DNA of 64,000 nucleotides from contig NW_027043824.1 of the NCBI RefSeq assembly GCF_037102585.1, positions 496,001 to 560,000 of the forward strand, given 5' to 3'. Source of the stretch: Saccharomycopsis crataegensis (Eukaryota; Ascomycota; Saccharomycetes; Ascoideales; Saccharomycopsidaceae). The position numbers and the translations under genes are program-made. Under the pieces are notes generated by a model. The model did not search any database, had not been told where the DNA came from, and saw only the letters and a list, made by a program, of their open reading frames with translations. Shown in pieces: positions 1-10,243 of the stretch (the first letter of the stretch is position 1; every line of letters starts with the position of its first letter).

Positions 1-286
1 CTCCTACTATGAAGACGTTACGCAACGCTCATAATTTTGTTGTATTCGTATTTGTCCAATAAATTAAGCTATCCATGCTGTTGTATACTAATGTTATCTA
101 TAAATAATATTAATGGGCAATTATCATCATATATTGTTCCTTTGATGAATATACTACGTGCCCTATAACTTTAATAAGAAGCATGCAATATACGACAAAA
201 AATCTATACTTTACATTTAAAATATATCAATATAAGTAACTGGGTATTTTGGATATATATTACGTGAATAGTAGGAGAATGTAACA
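1..286. mobile_element. Solo LTR fossil, 5' edge outside the window
   Basis: The right end (268-286) reads ATAGTAGGAGAATGTAACA, and the window opens with CTCCTACTAT, the reverse complement of its inner part. This is the layout of an LTR with terminal inverted repeats of TGTTA...TAACA type whose first roughly nine bases lie before the window. No coding part of an element follows, so it is read as a solo LTR of unknown family (Ty-like by context). It lies about 260 bp upstream of tRNA-Val, a usual neighbourhood for yeast LTR elements. Orientation cannot be told because the ends are inverted repeats. Clearly old. Confidence 0.5.
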
Positions 287-545
287 ATAGAATTTTTAGA
301 TGCGCCCTATGTGTAACAAATGTAATAAAGGGCAAAATATAACCCCAAATAATGTTTTTCACCAAGGTTCAATGGTAAGAATAATAAATATAATAAGAGA
401 AAGGTATTTGATATTAACCATTCTTAATTATTACCAGAAAATACCACTATAAAATGAATTATAAGTATTTGAGCGGTTACCCGGCCTAAGGGAATAATGT
501 TTTAAGACGCTACTGGTCAAAAATTCAAAAAACTCGTAAACATGT

Positions 546-619
546 GGTTTCGTGGTCTAGTTGGTTATGGCATCTGCTTAACACGCAGAACGTCCCCAGT
601 TCGATCCTGGGCGAAATCA
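546..619 (+). tRNA. tRNA-Val (anticodon AAC)
   Basis: A 74-nt cloverleaf. The acceptor strand GGTTTCG pairs with CGAAATC, the D arm is TGGTCTAGTTGGTTA, the anticodon stem-loop CTGCTTAACACGCAG carries AAC, and the T arm is CCCAGTTCGATCCTGGG. It is nearly identical to the yeast tRNA-Val(AAC) sequence as I know it. There is no intron. Five T residues at 620-624 serve as the Pol III terminator. Confidence 0.98.
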
Positions 620-624
620 TTTTT

Positions 625-1516
625 GCATAACAATTCAATTTATTAATTTGATTCTAGAGTGCTTTTTTTTTTCGAGTATTTTTTTTTCATTTTGCGAGTT
701 ATTTGGCTCCTGCTATAGCACCAACACGATATTGCTTTCTATGGATTATATATAAATTACTACTCTGCAAGATATATGTGCCAACCATGAAGGTCTTTGG
801 GAACAATGTCATTTCTAATTTAATTGACACTGTACAATAAAAATAGATGAACATTATGAGGGGATTGCTCACAAAAAATTACCATGCTTTGTCTATGCTA
901 TATATTTACGCTTGGTGTTCAGTATGCCAAGCTCTTAATACTAGATATGTGAGTTTGCTTCCATGGGGTTAATCATTACTCTGTGTCGGTTTTTTCGTAA
1001 CACCCAAAACACACTCACTTCAAGAACACTTCATTTACCAACTTTTGAGAAAGTATGACCCACCTCTCCATAGATACCTTTTTTTTTTGGGCTAGATACG
1101 AATATGTTATTATTATGATGTATTTGGTTTCCTTTTTTTTGCATTAAATGTGTTATACGTTACCAAAATCCGCTGCCTGTGCCAAGTGCCAAAAATTCGG
1201 AAAAGGGACGATGGACCCTGCAGCTCTATATGCAGGAAATCCGTTGCATCAAAAAAATACAATCCCATCCATGGTATCGCCATAAGCCCCTCGTTGGAAG
1301 AGGGCACCAAAAACATGACAGTTGATAAATAGGACCCTTATTTTTTCATTGACATAATGCCCTATATAAATGGCAACGATATCGCCCCAATTAGTGTGAT
1401 ATTTCAGGGAACAATAAGAAAGAAACCATTCCCAACCAGTCTTTTTTTTTTTTTTTCATTTATCAATCTCTATTATTATTACTTACTCCCTCGCTTTTTG
1501 AAAACAAAAATTGAAA
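625..1516 (+). promoter_or_regulatory. Spacer and promoter of the serine-rich protein gene
   Basis: No gene is supported here; short overlapping frames on both strands have no recognisable family. A good TATA box (TATATAAA, 1363-1370) lies about 147 bp before the ATG at 1517, with a long T run (1441-1456) between. Several poly(dA:dT) tracts are present (661-690, 1080-1088, 1133-1140). Confidence 0.5.
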
Positions 1517-2521
1517 ATGCTTCTTTCAAAGACCTTACAGCTCACAATTCTTTTTGTTCTTGCCCAAACTTATCCTCTTGCATCCTTGGAAGAGCAAGCA
1601 GCCACTTATGAAGATGCTCTTGCTAAAAGAACAGTCATCAAAAAATTGAAAACATCAAGCAGCTCCAGAACAGCTTCCGAAGAAGTTTCAGCTAGAACGA
1701 AACATAAAACCACCACAACCAAGGAAAATGAAGGCAAAGAGTCTGGAAACAATAAATCTTCTGGTTCTTCAAGCTCTTCAACTAGTAATAGTGGTTCTAT
1801 TAAGCCTGCCAGTGAATCATCTTCCGGTTCTTCAGGCTCTTCAACTAGTAATAGTGGTTCTATTAAGCCTGCCAGTGAATCATCTTCCGGTTCCTCAGGC
1901 TCTTCAACCAGTAACAGTGGGTCGATTAAGCCTGTCAGTGAATCATCTTCTGGCTCTTCTGGATCTTCAACCAGCAGAGACCTGATTAAGAAATCTGATT
2001 CATCTTCCAAATCAGCTAGCTCTTCAACCAGCAGCGACCTGATTAAAAAATCTGATTCATCTTCCAAACCAGCTAGCTCTTCAACCAGCAGCGACCTGAT
2101 TAAAAAATCTGATTCATCTTCCAAACCAGCTAGCTCTTCAACCGGCAGCGACCTGGCTGAGAAACCTGAATCATCCAAATCAATGGGATCTAAAATAATG
2201 AGTGGTATCACAACGGCAGGTGACGTTGCTCTCGGTGTTTCTGCCGTTGATATGGTGGCAGAACAACTTGGTATAACTGGCTCATCTTCGACTCTGGAAG
2301 ATACATCTTCTTCTTCTTCCGAAGACAGCTCATCTAGTAGCTGTATTCCATCAGCAGAGGAATTATGCCCAGTGGGTGATGGAACTTATACTGACGGTGA
2401 AGGAGATATTTATAATTCATCTGGGGTCTTGATTAGCTCTGCTGCTACTGCCACCACTGGTACTTCTACTGCCACTGGTTCTTCTACTGCCACTAGTACC
2501 TCTACTACCACTGCTACCTAA
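1517..2521 (+). CDS. Serine-rich repetitive secreted protein
   Basis: A 334-aa protein, not recognised as a named family. The first ATG of the frame is at 1517. Residues 1 to about 20 form a signal peptide (MLLSKTLQLTILFVLAQTYP). LAKR at residues 35-38 is a likely Kex2 cleavage site, suggesting a short propeptide. Residues about 85-215 are tandem repeats: a 21-aa unit containing SGSIKPASES, about three copies, then a 19-aa unit containing DLIKKSDSSSK, about four copies. A less repetitive part follows (SGITTAGDVALGVSAVDMVA), with two cysteines near residues 275-285 and a Ser/Thr/Ala-rich end. I see no convincing GPI-anchor signal, so it is either secreted or wall-retained by another route. Role unknown; cell-wall or surface function is inference. 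The TATA box at 1363 fits a regulated gene. CTG codons occur inside the 19-aa units. Confidence 0.75.
   Translation: MLLSKTLQLTILFVLAQTYPLASLEEQAATYEDALAKRTVIKKLKTSSSSRTASEEVSARTKHKTTTTKENEGKESGNNKSSGSSSSSTSNSGSIKPASESSSGSSGSSTSNSGSIKPASESSSGSSGSSTSNSGSIKPVSESSSGSSGSSTSRDLIKKSDSSSKSASSSTSSDLIKKSDSSSKPASSSTSSDLIKKSDSSSKPASSSTGSDLAEKPESSKSMGSKIMSGITTAGDVALGVSAVDMVAEQLGITGSSSTLEDTSSSSSEDSSSSSCIPSAEELCPVGDGTYTDGEGDIYNSSGVLISSAATATTGTSTATGSSTATSTSTTTAT
1783..2152 (+). repeat. In-frame minisatellites, 63-bp then 57-bp units
   Basis: A 63-bp unit repeats with starts offset by exactly 63 bp (ACTAG/ACCAG at 1781, 1844, 1907). It passes into a 57-bp unit (GACCTG at 1979, 2036, 2093 and a diverged copy). 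Both periods are multiples of three, so copy-number change keeps the frame. Confidence 0.9.
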
Positions 2522-2873
2522 ATAACTCCATGGGCCATGCTTCTTGGCGTGTGAAATCACCAGCATTGCATTAAGCTCGAGCTTTTCTTTTATAATCAGT
2601 ATCTTTCATTTACTTTTTTAGATTACTTAAATAGAATATAAAATCATTTGTCACCCCTTTTTTTAGTTTCATTTTTTTCAGGTTTATTTCAGCGAGTGTA
2701 GTTGTTGATGCACATCGTTGGGATGAAGAGCTGTTCTAGTAGCTTTATTTGGCCTGTAATCATCAAAGAGATTTCAATTACTAATAGAAATTATTTACTT
2801 TTAACATACTAATAGAAATTATTTACTTTTAACAATCAGACTATAAATAATATCTATTTTAATATCAAAGGGG
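2522..2873. other. 3' region of the serine-rich gene with a 28-bp tandem duplication
   Basis: T-rich 3' flank. At about 2780-2836 the sequence CTAATAGAAATTATTTACTT occurs twice, 28 bp apart. No gene seen. Confidence 0.5.
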
Positions 2874-3161
2874 CTACCAGCACTTCAAAATTTTGGATCT
2901 CTCAATTGATAGTTCAATATTTTCCAAGAGAATTACCCAAGCCTTGTCAGCATCATATCTTTCTTGAAAAGTTTTAGAACAACCAAGCCAGTACCACCTA
3001 CTTAGACAAAGAGATTTATTTATAATAAAATAAATAATCTCTCCTCTTTTCATTGGCTTTGTAGGGTCATGAGCAACAGCCGCGCACCACACGACTGGGC
3101 CATAATCTGAAATAGCACCCAGGGATATGTGTATTGGTTCAATAAAAGCTTCTTGATATGG
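2874..3161 (-). pseudogene. Orphan open frame, probable gene relic
   Basis: An open frame of about 95 codons runs from just after an in-frame stop near 3164 to a stop at 2874. It has no ATG in its first two-fifths. The translation looks protein-like rather than random (PVVWCAAVAHDPTKPMKRGE, then SLCLSRWYWLGCSKTFQE and KILKCW at the end), rich in Trp and Cys. I do not recognise the family. No upstream exon with a GTATGT donor is visible between it and GCS1, so a 5'-truncated relic is the best reading. A short functional gene starting at the internal Met is possible but less likely. The remaining sequence to 3451 shows nothing. Confidence 0.35.
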
Positions 3162-3451
3162 TTAGACTTTGGGATTCATAGTTTTATCGAACAGCTACCA
3201 CAAGGTGACAGTAAATTTAGCATGCTCATCAGCCTCCAGAAATCCAAAGCTTTGAGTATCTGCTTATAAGAGCTAAAATGCTAATGCTCTGCCGAGATCA
3301 CATATTACGAGTATAGCAGATAAAGGAACTGTCGATCAAAAACGTTAACAGACATGAAGAAGTTTATGCTTTATTAATGACTGCCATCTTTAGCAAGAAA
3401 GTAGGAGAAATGAAAATCAACTGTATATAAGAATAAAAATCAAATTAAAAA

Positions 3452-4504
3452 CTAAAAATCATCCCATTTATCTTCATTCCAGGTTTTCTTTTCTGAGCCT
3501 CCACGCAAGCCTTGCAAATTACTTTTTTGTTTTGGCTTACTCATACCAAAGGCCGGTTCAACTTCATCTTGGAACCCAAATTTTTCTTCATTAACGCCAT
3601 CAAACAATCTACCATACTGCGAGGACTGTCCTTGAGCCCCCCCAGTAAAGCCACCTGTTTGAATTTTCGAGCCAAACTGAGTCATTGCCTTCTTGGCATC
3701 ATTGGCAAGATCACGTTCCTGCAAATTTTGAATATTTGGTTTGATCACACTTTCGTTAACTTCATTGATAGATTTGGAGACACTTGATGCGAACAAACCC
3801 CACCCTTTACTAAAAGTACCCAAAGGATCACGTTGGAAATTATCTATTGAGAGGCCAGCGAGCGATGATTGGCCTTGAGGATTTGGAGCTGGTGTGTTAC
3901 CAAATCCTCCATACTTGCCGCCTTGCGATGGAGGGAGATGGTCTGGTCTTTGATCATTACGGGCACCTAAATCAGCGAAATATGCTTCGTTCTTCACTTT
4001 TTGTGCAGATGGCCCCGGGGTTCCACGACGAGAAGAAATGGCAGAAGTGCCAGGCGAGTTCCCAGGTGCCGGAGAACTAGTGCCACTTACTGCTGGCGTG
4101 GCTTCGCGCTCACGTTTTACAAATGGCTTGCCTTCAACATCCGCAGTCAACATGTCTTTGTAGTCCTCTGCTGCCTCATTGTCATATTTTTTTGGTAAAT
4201 CAGTGCCTGCTGGGTCAATACCATTTTCTTCGAAATATTTAGCCAATCTTTCATTTCCTCCCTTCTCCATTCTCACAAGCTCATCCTTCTTGAATTGATC
4301 CATGGTGATAGAACGAACAAATGAGATATGGACACCCAAACCTCTGTGAATACCGGCACATTCAAGACAGATAAAGATACCGAACTTAGGAGAGGCCCAT
4401 TGAGGGTTTGGGGCAGCACAGTCAAAACATTTTTTGTTTGCGCCGAGCTTTTGGAGGGCAAGAAGTTTCCGTTTGTTGTCTGGGTCGACGTTCCAATCGG
4501 ACAT
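3452..4504 (-). CDS. GCS1: ADP-ribosylation factor GTPase-activating protein
   Basis: A 350-aa protein, matching the length of yeast Gcs1 (352 aa). It stimulates GTP hydrolysis on Arf at the Golgi and endosomes, controlling coat release. The N-terminal ArfGAP domain (residues about 10-125) has the C4 zinc finger C26-x2-C29-x16-C46-x2-C49, followed by HRG with the arginine finger at R54. The stretch [13 protein letters not shown] is typical of the family. The C-terminal part is low-complexity with aromatic and charged motifs and ends WNEDKWDDF, as expected for lipid- and cargo-binding tails. The start MSDWNVDP matches the family N-terminus. It is divergent from VPS10, with which it shares a 783-bp promoter region. 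Confidence 0.95.
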   Translation of the reverse strand: MSDWNVDPDNKRKLLALQKLGANKKCFDCAAPNPQWASPKFGIFICLECAGIHRGLGVHISFVRSITMDQFKKDELVRMEKGGNERLAKYFEENGIDPAGTDLPKKYDNEAAEDYKDMLTADVEGKPFVKREREATPAVSGTSSPAPGNSPGTSAISSRRGTPGPSAQKVKNEAYFADLGARNDQRPDHLPPSQGGKYGGFGNTPAPNPQGQSSLAGLSIDNFQRDPLGTFSKGWGLFASSVSKSINEVNESVIKPNIQNLQERDLANDAKKAMTQFGSKIQTGGFTGGAQGQSSQYGRLFDGVNEEKFGFQDEVEPAFGMSKPKQKSNLQGLRGGSEKKTWNEDKWDDF

Positions 4505-4784
4505 GATGTATATGACTTGAATATATCACTAGTTTATCAAGTATATCGCAGTGGTTGGCTAGTAGATGATTTGTATGATGATTTGGTGTGTGTTTTGGTC
4601 ATTTTGCTGTCCATTTAATCACATGGGCTCATAACATGCAGGGATGCTAAACGGACCCAATTGTTTTTTTTTTGACACACCGCTTTCTCCAACAATTATT
4701 AGTGAGGGAAGTAGTAGAATTGATACAAAGGAAGCTTTTCATGATTAAATGAATGATTCTACTAAAACATTCACTGTGTTGGGG

Positions 4785-4841
<57 letters not shown>

Positions 4842-5287
4842 TCATTGATGTAGGATGAGCCTCCGTGGTATTTTTCTCATGCAATGCTTTTCACGATGAT
4901 CATCTACAAATGAGAACTACGAAAATGGGGCTTCTCAATCAAGTGCCCGGTGAATAGACAGATAATCCACTGCCCAAAACCATTCGCTGGAAACTTGTTT
5001 TGCAGGCAACTCCCTTTGTCACGTTTCATATTGGCGACTTCTGAACCAGCGCTGCATAACCAGAGGCGCATTGGGAGATTTTTTGACAACTCAACTGTCT
5101 CCGAATTCGATAGACCTTTCACCAAAGCTTGCAAACACACATGTCGCCACCCTAGGTGAATCTTGTTTATTTCCTCCTCCTTTTTTCTGTTCTTTCTTTC
5201 TCATCCTCTCATCAGTTCTGCAAAGATATCACCTCAACTGGACCACGAGCCAACACATAAACAATTAACAATAAAAGAAGCCCTGGG
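4505..5287. promoter_or_regulatory. Divergent promoter region GCS1-VPS10
   Basis: A 783-bp spacer between two divergent genes. It contains a T run (4664-4673) and a long pure TA repeat, listed separately. No other gene is supported. Confidence 0.6.
4788..4839. repeat. (TA)26 microsatellite
   Basis: A perfect 52-bp TA run in the middle of the GCS1-VPS10 spacer. It is likely length-variable and nucleosome-poor. Confidence 0.95.
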
Positions 5288-8200
5288 ATGATACTCTTTC
5301 ACTGGCTTTGCTTGATCCTTCTGGCTTGTTTGGCCTCGGCTGCTAATAATGAACCAGCACTTACCTCAACAAAGTTCGATCATGGCTCATCACGTATTGC
5401 GTACTTCGATGACTCTCCAACAATCCTCAATCTTAATGACCAGCGTATCTGGAAATCAGACGATAACGGTGTTTCATGGTCAGATATGTCATCGACTTTT
5501 CAAGATGCAAAAATATCATTTCTACATATTGATAAATATCATAAGGAGCGTGTGTTTGCCATCAGTGATTCTCAGACACATTGGTTCACTAATGATAAGG
5601 GGAAGCTGTGGAAATCTTTCACAATTGATGAAGAACTCACGGTTACTAAAAGACTTTTCATAAGTGAAAACATGAACACCCCTGACAATGTCCTTTTTAA
5701 AATACTTGATTGTTCAAATATCTTTGATTGCACCAGTAGCTATTACTATACTAATGATCAATTCGCTCAGCCTCCAAAGAAAATTGAGAGTGTAGCAAAC
5801 CCAATGTTTTGTGCTTACACCGCTACCAAGTCTAACGGGAATATCGATGATATGATTTGTATTTCGAATTCGCATGATGCCAAAGGCAGAATAAAATCCA
5901 CAGATGTCATTCAATCTAAAGATTATTTCAAAACGAGTAACCAGATTATGTCCGAGGGTTTATCAGAAGTTTTCATTTATGATTTTGATGTTGTCGAATC
6001 TTTTATCGTTATTAAGGCTTTCACCGATCGTTATTCGGATCAGTCATACGTTCAACTCTTTGTTTCTAAAGACGGTATTGACTTCAAAAAAGCCAATTTC
6101 CCAGGCGATCTCAAGAGTGAATCATTTATTATTTTACCGTCTAATGAAAACTCCCTTTACGTTTCTGTTTGGGGTCTCAAAAAGAAAATTAGTACCCATT
6201 TGAGCACCATCATTTCTGATCTTTATGCCTCTGATTCTGATGGGTTTACTTTCCGCAAGCTTGACAATCTTGCTGATGAGTCCGATTATTATGGGTTCCA
6301 TAGTGTTGAAAAAATTTCTAATTTAGATGGCGTTTGGTTAGGTAATATTATGGCTGGTTATTCTGATTTCAGCTTCGACCCACTTGTCAAATCAATGATA
6401 TCTATGGATGATGGCCGTTCTTGGAATCTTCTCAAATATGAAATCCCCCCTGAATCAAAAACCAAGGCTTATTGTAACTCTGAATCGACTTGTCATCTTC
6501 AACTTATTGATGCTATTGAAATGACCGGCGATGGCAATTTCGAATCCGGTCCAACTCCTGGAATTTTGCTTGGTGTTGGTGCTGTTTCCGATACTTTAGT
6601 ATGGGATTATGAAAAGTTATCGACTTGGGTCTCAAGAGATGGTGGTTATAGTTGGTTCGTTGCATTGGATGAACCATGCGTGTTTAGCATTGGTGACCAA
6701 GGAAATGTCATTGTCGCAATTCCATATTACAAGACAGGATCATTCAGCTCTATTGAAAATTCTGCCGCTCTGGATCGTTCCATTTACTATTACTCCGTTG
6801 ATCAAGGTACTACATGGAAAGAGGGCCATTTCGACAAGGGACTTTTCCCAACTTTGTTAACTACAACTATTGACGGGTCCTCTCAAAAGTTTATATTCGC
6901 GGGGTATGATATGGCTGGTGCCACCAATGAACTCCAGGTTTTTGAGAATGCATATTATGTGTTTAGCATGGATTTCAGTGATATTTTTGGCGGGAAAACT
7001 TGTGGCAATGGAGATATGGAAGAATTTGTTGCCCGTAGTGGTGAAGGCACTGAGGATGGTATCTGTATCATGGGCCACAAAGAAAAGTTCCAGCGTCGTA
7101 AAAAAGATGCCGAATGTTTTGTCAATAAATTGTATCAAGACGTTGAGCCAACCATTGAAACCTGCGATTGTACTATTCATGATTTTGAATGTCAAAAAGG
7201 TTTCAGATACGAAAATGGTGAATGTGTCGCCGATCTTAAATATTTCAGAAATGTTTGTGTTGATAATCCAACCACCGAATCTCATATGGCTAAAATTCTG
7301 AAGATTCCTGGCAATACTTGTAATATTGGCAATTTCAAATTGGAGGATAAAGATTATTTTGACTTAAACTGTCGTGACTTGCTTGCAAATTCTCCTGCCC
7401 ATGATATCAGAGTTTCTCGTAATGGTATTCCAGGTAGTGTTCAGCAATATGTTTATCTTGATCAATCTGCCGATAACTTGAGGGATGAAACTGTGCTTGT
7501 TCTCACATCAACGAAAAGGCTTTATATTTCTCACAATGGTGGTCTTGAATTTTTCTGGGCTAGCGTTGATGATGAGGATGTCCTTGCCATTGTGGAAGAT
7601 AAATACAATAGCGACCATGCGGTGCTCTTGACTCCTAAGGACACTATTTATGTGACAAAGGATCGTGCTCAACTGTTCCAAGGGTTTAAAGCTCCAAGCA
7701 GACTTAATCCAAAGGGGTTTGTTCCGCTTTTTTTCCACCCAAATAACACCGAGGAAATGATTTTTATTGGTGAAACCGCAGAATGTGCACAAAATATAAA
7801 TACTCCACAGTGCCTGTCTATGGCTTATTTGACTAAAAATGGCGGGGAAACATGGGTTGCAATGCTTAGGGATGCTAGATCTTGCGATTTCGCCGGTGCA
7901 AGGTTCAAGACAGATGATGAGCTTATAATTTGTGAGCGAGTGAACAATGATGGTTCAGTGAAAATTTTGAGCTCACGTACTCAATTCCAAACACCAGATG
8001 AAATAAAAACTCATTTTGAACATGCTGTGGGTATTGCTACAGATGACAAATTTATTGTGGTGGCTGATATTATTGATGGTGAGACTGCGTTGAAGTCCTT
8101 GACCACCTTGGATGGCGAAACTTTCGCTCATGCCAAATTCCCTCATGACTTTAATGTGGACAGTGAACAAGCTTACACTGTCTTCAAGACTTTCTCCAAA

Positions 8201-9958
8201 TCTATTTATTTGCATGTTACCACTAGCAATTTGAGAAACGCAGAATTCGGTAGCATTTTGAAATCCAATTCAAATGGTACTAGCTATGTATTGAGTGAGG
8301 ATTTTGTCAATAGAGATGCGGCTGGTTATGTCGATTTTGAAAAGATTCAAGGGATTGAAGGGGTTGCAGTTATCAACGTTGTGTCCAATCATGAAGAGGT
8401 TGTTGATGCAAAAACTGGAGCTTCCAAAAAATTGAAAACCAAAATAACTCATAATGATGCTGCTGAATGGGCGTACCTCGCGCCCCCAGCTGTTGATTCT
8501 GAAGGTAACGCTTATCCATGTGTTAAACAAGGGAAACCATTTCTGGAGTGCTCTTTGAATCTTCATGGATTTACCGAGCGTGTTGATTTCCGTGATACTT
8601 ATTCATCGGGGTCTGCAGTCGGTATGATGATTGGTGTGGGTAATGTTGGAGACTTCTTGGATAATGATAGATCTACCAGCTCAACATTCTTGACTCGTGA
8701 CGGTGGTATCACTTGGACTGAAATCCATAAAAAGGCGATGAGCTGGGAATATGGTGATCAGGGTAGTATTCTTATGCTCGTTGACCAAACAGAACCTACT
8801 AAAGAATTCACCTATTCATTAGATGAGGGTCTCACATGGCAAACTTACGAGTTTACTACTGACGCCGTGATGATCAAAGATATAGCTACTATTCCATCAG
8901 ATACATCACGCCGTTTCATTTTGTTTACATCGGCTGGCGAAGCTGAACAAGGATATAGTCTTGCATTTGGTATTGATTTCAGCAATGTGTTTTCCCGTCA
9001 ATGCTCTCTTGATCTTGATCGTTTGGAATCTCCAGGCCAGGATTTTGAGTACTGGAGTCCAAAGCACCCATTCCTTGCTGACAATTGTCTCTTTGGCCAT
9101 GAAGCTCGTTACCTCCGTCGTAAACCAGAACATTCAGATTGCTTCATCGGAGCTGCTCCACTAAATGAAGGTTTCAAAGTCTTGCGTAACTGCTCCTGTA
9201 CCCGTCGTGATTATGAATGTGACTACAACTTTGCAAGATCCTCAGATGGCACTTGTAAACTTATACCTGGTCTTAAACCAAAAGATCCAAAAGAAATGTG
9301 TGTTAATGATAAAGCGGTAGAGTATTTCGAACCAACCGGTTACCGTCGTGTTCCTCTCAGTACTTGCGTCGGAGGAATGCAATTGGATCATTACGAAGCA
9401 AAACCTTGTCCAGGGAAGGAACTGCAATACGATAAGCTTCACGGATCGGGATTACGTGGGTTTAACTTGTTCTTGGTTATTGTCATTCCAATCGCCGCGT
9501 TCTTTGGGGCAACGTGGTTTGTTTACGACAGAGGTATCAGACGTAATGGTGGATTTGAACGCTTGGGGGCGATCAGACTTGAAGAAGGAGACGATGGTGC
9601 TGGTCTCGGCTTCCCTACTAGAGTGGAAAACACTCCAACCGATAAAGTGGTCAACAAACTTGTTGATCTTGGGGTCATGATGTTCATGGGAAGCGTTGCC
9701 ATCTTCCATTTTATCCAAAGGGTCCGTAAGAATGTCACTTCTGGTAGAAGTCCATTCGCTACTAATGGCCGCGGACGTTACTCATCTATCAATAACCATC
9801 AGGTTTTCCTCGATGATGATGAGGATTTCTTGGGCTCAGAAGAAGAAGATGATGATGTCGATGGAGAAGATGATCAATTGATTAGCAACCCAGCAGATGA
9901 AGAGTTTGATGATGATGCGAGAAGTCTAACAAGCGATATCTTGAATGACGGTACTTGA
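5288..9958 (+). CDS. VPS10: Vacuolar protein sorting receptor Vps10 (sortilin family)
   Basis: A 1556-aa type I membrane receptor, close to yeast Vps10/Pep1 in length. It carries carboxypeptidase Y and other hydrolases from the late Golgi to endosomes and recycles by retromer. Residues 1 to about 18 are a signal peptide. Two luminal Vps10 beta-propeller domains follow, with many Asp-box repeats (SRDGGYSW, TRDGGITW). Each ends in a cysteine-rich 10CC module, the first starting CGNGDMEEF (near residue 575) and the second at CSLDLDRLE (near residue 1240). A transmembrane segment (FNLFLVIVIPIAAFFGATWF) lies near residues 1391-1412. The cytosolic tail of about 140 aa has a tyrosine motif RGRYSSI and acidic clusters, suited to adaptor and retromer binding. 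About seven CTG codons occur, all at poorly conserved positions. Confidence 0.96.
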   Translation: MILFHWLCLILLACLASAANNEPALTSTKFDHGSSRIAYFDDSPTILNLNDQRIWKSDDNGVSWSDMSSTFQDAKISFLHIDKYHKERVFAISDSQTHWFTNDKGKLWKSFTIDEELTVTKRLFISENMNTPDNVLFKILDCSNIFDCTSSYYYTNDQFAQPPKKIESVANPMFCAYTATKSNGNIDDMICISNSHDAKGRIKSTDVIQSKDYFKTSNQIMSEGLSEVFIYDFDVVESFIVIKAFTDRYSDQSYVQLFVSKDGIDFKKANFPGDLKSESFIILPSNENSLYVSVWGLKKKISTHLSTIISDLYASDSDGFTFRKLDNLADESDYYGFHSVEKISNLDGVWLGNIMAGYSDFSFDPLVKSMISMDDGRSWNLLKYEIPPESKTKAYCNSESTCHLQLIDAIEMTGDGNFESGPTPGILLGVGAVSDTLVWDYEKLSTWVSRDGGYSWFVALDEPCVFSIGDQGNVIVAIPYYKTGSFSSIENSAALDRSIYYYSVDQGTTWKEGHFDKGLFPTLLTTTIDGSSQKFIFAGYDMAGATNELQVFENAYYVFSMDFSDIFGGKTCGNGDMEEFVARSGEGTEDGICIMGHKEKFQRRKKDAECFVNKLYQDVEPTIETCDCTIHDFECQKGFRYENGECVADLKYFRNVCVDNPTTESHMAKILKIPGNTCNIGNFKLEDKDYFDLNCRDLLANSPAHDIRVSRNGIPGSVQQYVYLDQSADNLRDETVLVLTSTKRLYISHNGGLEFFWASVDDEDVLAIVEDKYNSDHAVLLTPKDTIYVTKDRAQLFQGFKAPSRLNPKGFVPLFFHPNNTEEMIFIGETAECAQNINTPQCLSMAYLTKNGGETWVAMLRDARSCDFAGARFKTDDELIICERVNNDGSVKILSSRTQFQTPDEIKTHFEHAVGIATDDKFIVVADIIDGETALKSLTTLDGETFAHAKFPHDFNVDSEQAYTVFKTFSKSIYLHVTTSNLRNAEFGSILKSNSNGTSYVLSEDFVNRDAAGYVDFEKIQGIEGVAVINVVSNHEEVVDAKTGASKKLKTKITHNDAAEWAYLAPPAVDSEGNAYPCVKQGKPFLECSLNLHGFTERVDFRDTYSSGSAVGMMIGVGNVGDFLDNDRSTSSTFLTRDGGITWTEIHKKAMSWEYGDQGSILMLVDQTEPTKEFTYSLDEGLTWQTYEFTTDAVMIKDIATIPSDTSRRFILFTSAGEAEQGYSLAFGIDFSNVFSRQCSLDLDRLESPGQDFEYWSPKHPFLADNCLFGHEARYLRRKPEHSDCFIGAAPLNEGFKVLRNCSCTRRDYECDYNFARSSDGTCKLIPGLKPKDPKEMCVNDKAVEYFEPTGYRRVPLSTCVGGMQLDHYEAKPCPGKELQYDKLHGSGLRGFNLFLVIVIPIAAFFGATWFVYDRGIRRNGGFERLGAIRLEEGDDGAGLGFPTRVENTPTDKVVNKLVDLGVMMFMGSVAIFHFIQRVRKNVTSGRSPFATNGRGRYSSINNHQVFLDDDEDFLGSEEEDDDVDGEDDQLISNPADEEFDDDARSLTSDILNDGT

Positions 9959-10243
9959 ATATTATAAATTTTTTATTACATATTACTTTCCATTTTTATT
10001 TATGAAATCTATTTATGAGATATTTTCTTTTTTTGATGCTTTGTAAAATATTGCCGATACCTCATTATAATTATAAGGCCTGATATTCTCTGTTTTCTTT
10101 TTTATAAGTGAATAGTAACATATGATTATAAGTCAATGAATGCATTAATACAAAAGCAAGAATAAAACTGAAACAAATAAATGGGAATAATGAAAATAAA
10201 AATAAAAATAAAAATATTTGGCAAAACAACACGCAAGCAAGCA

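Noticed and set aside
1606-2211. Long antisense frame opposite the serine-rich gene
   Set aside because: It is a shadow of the 63- and 57-bp repeats; its Leu/Glu repeats are the complement of Ser codons.
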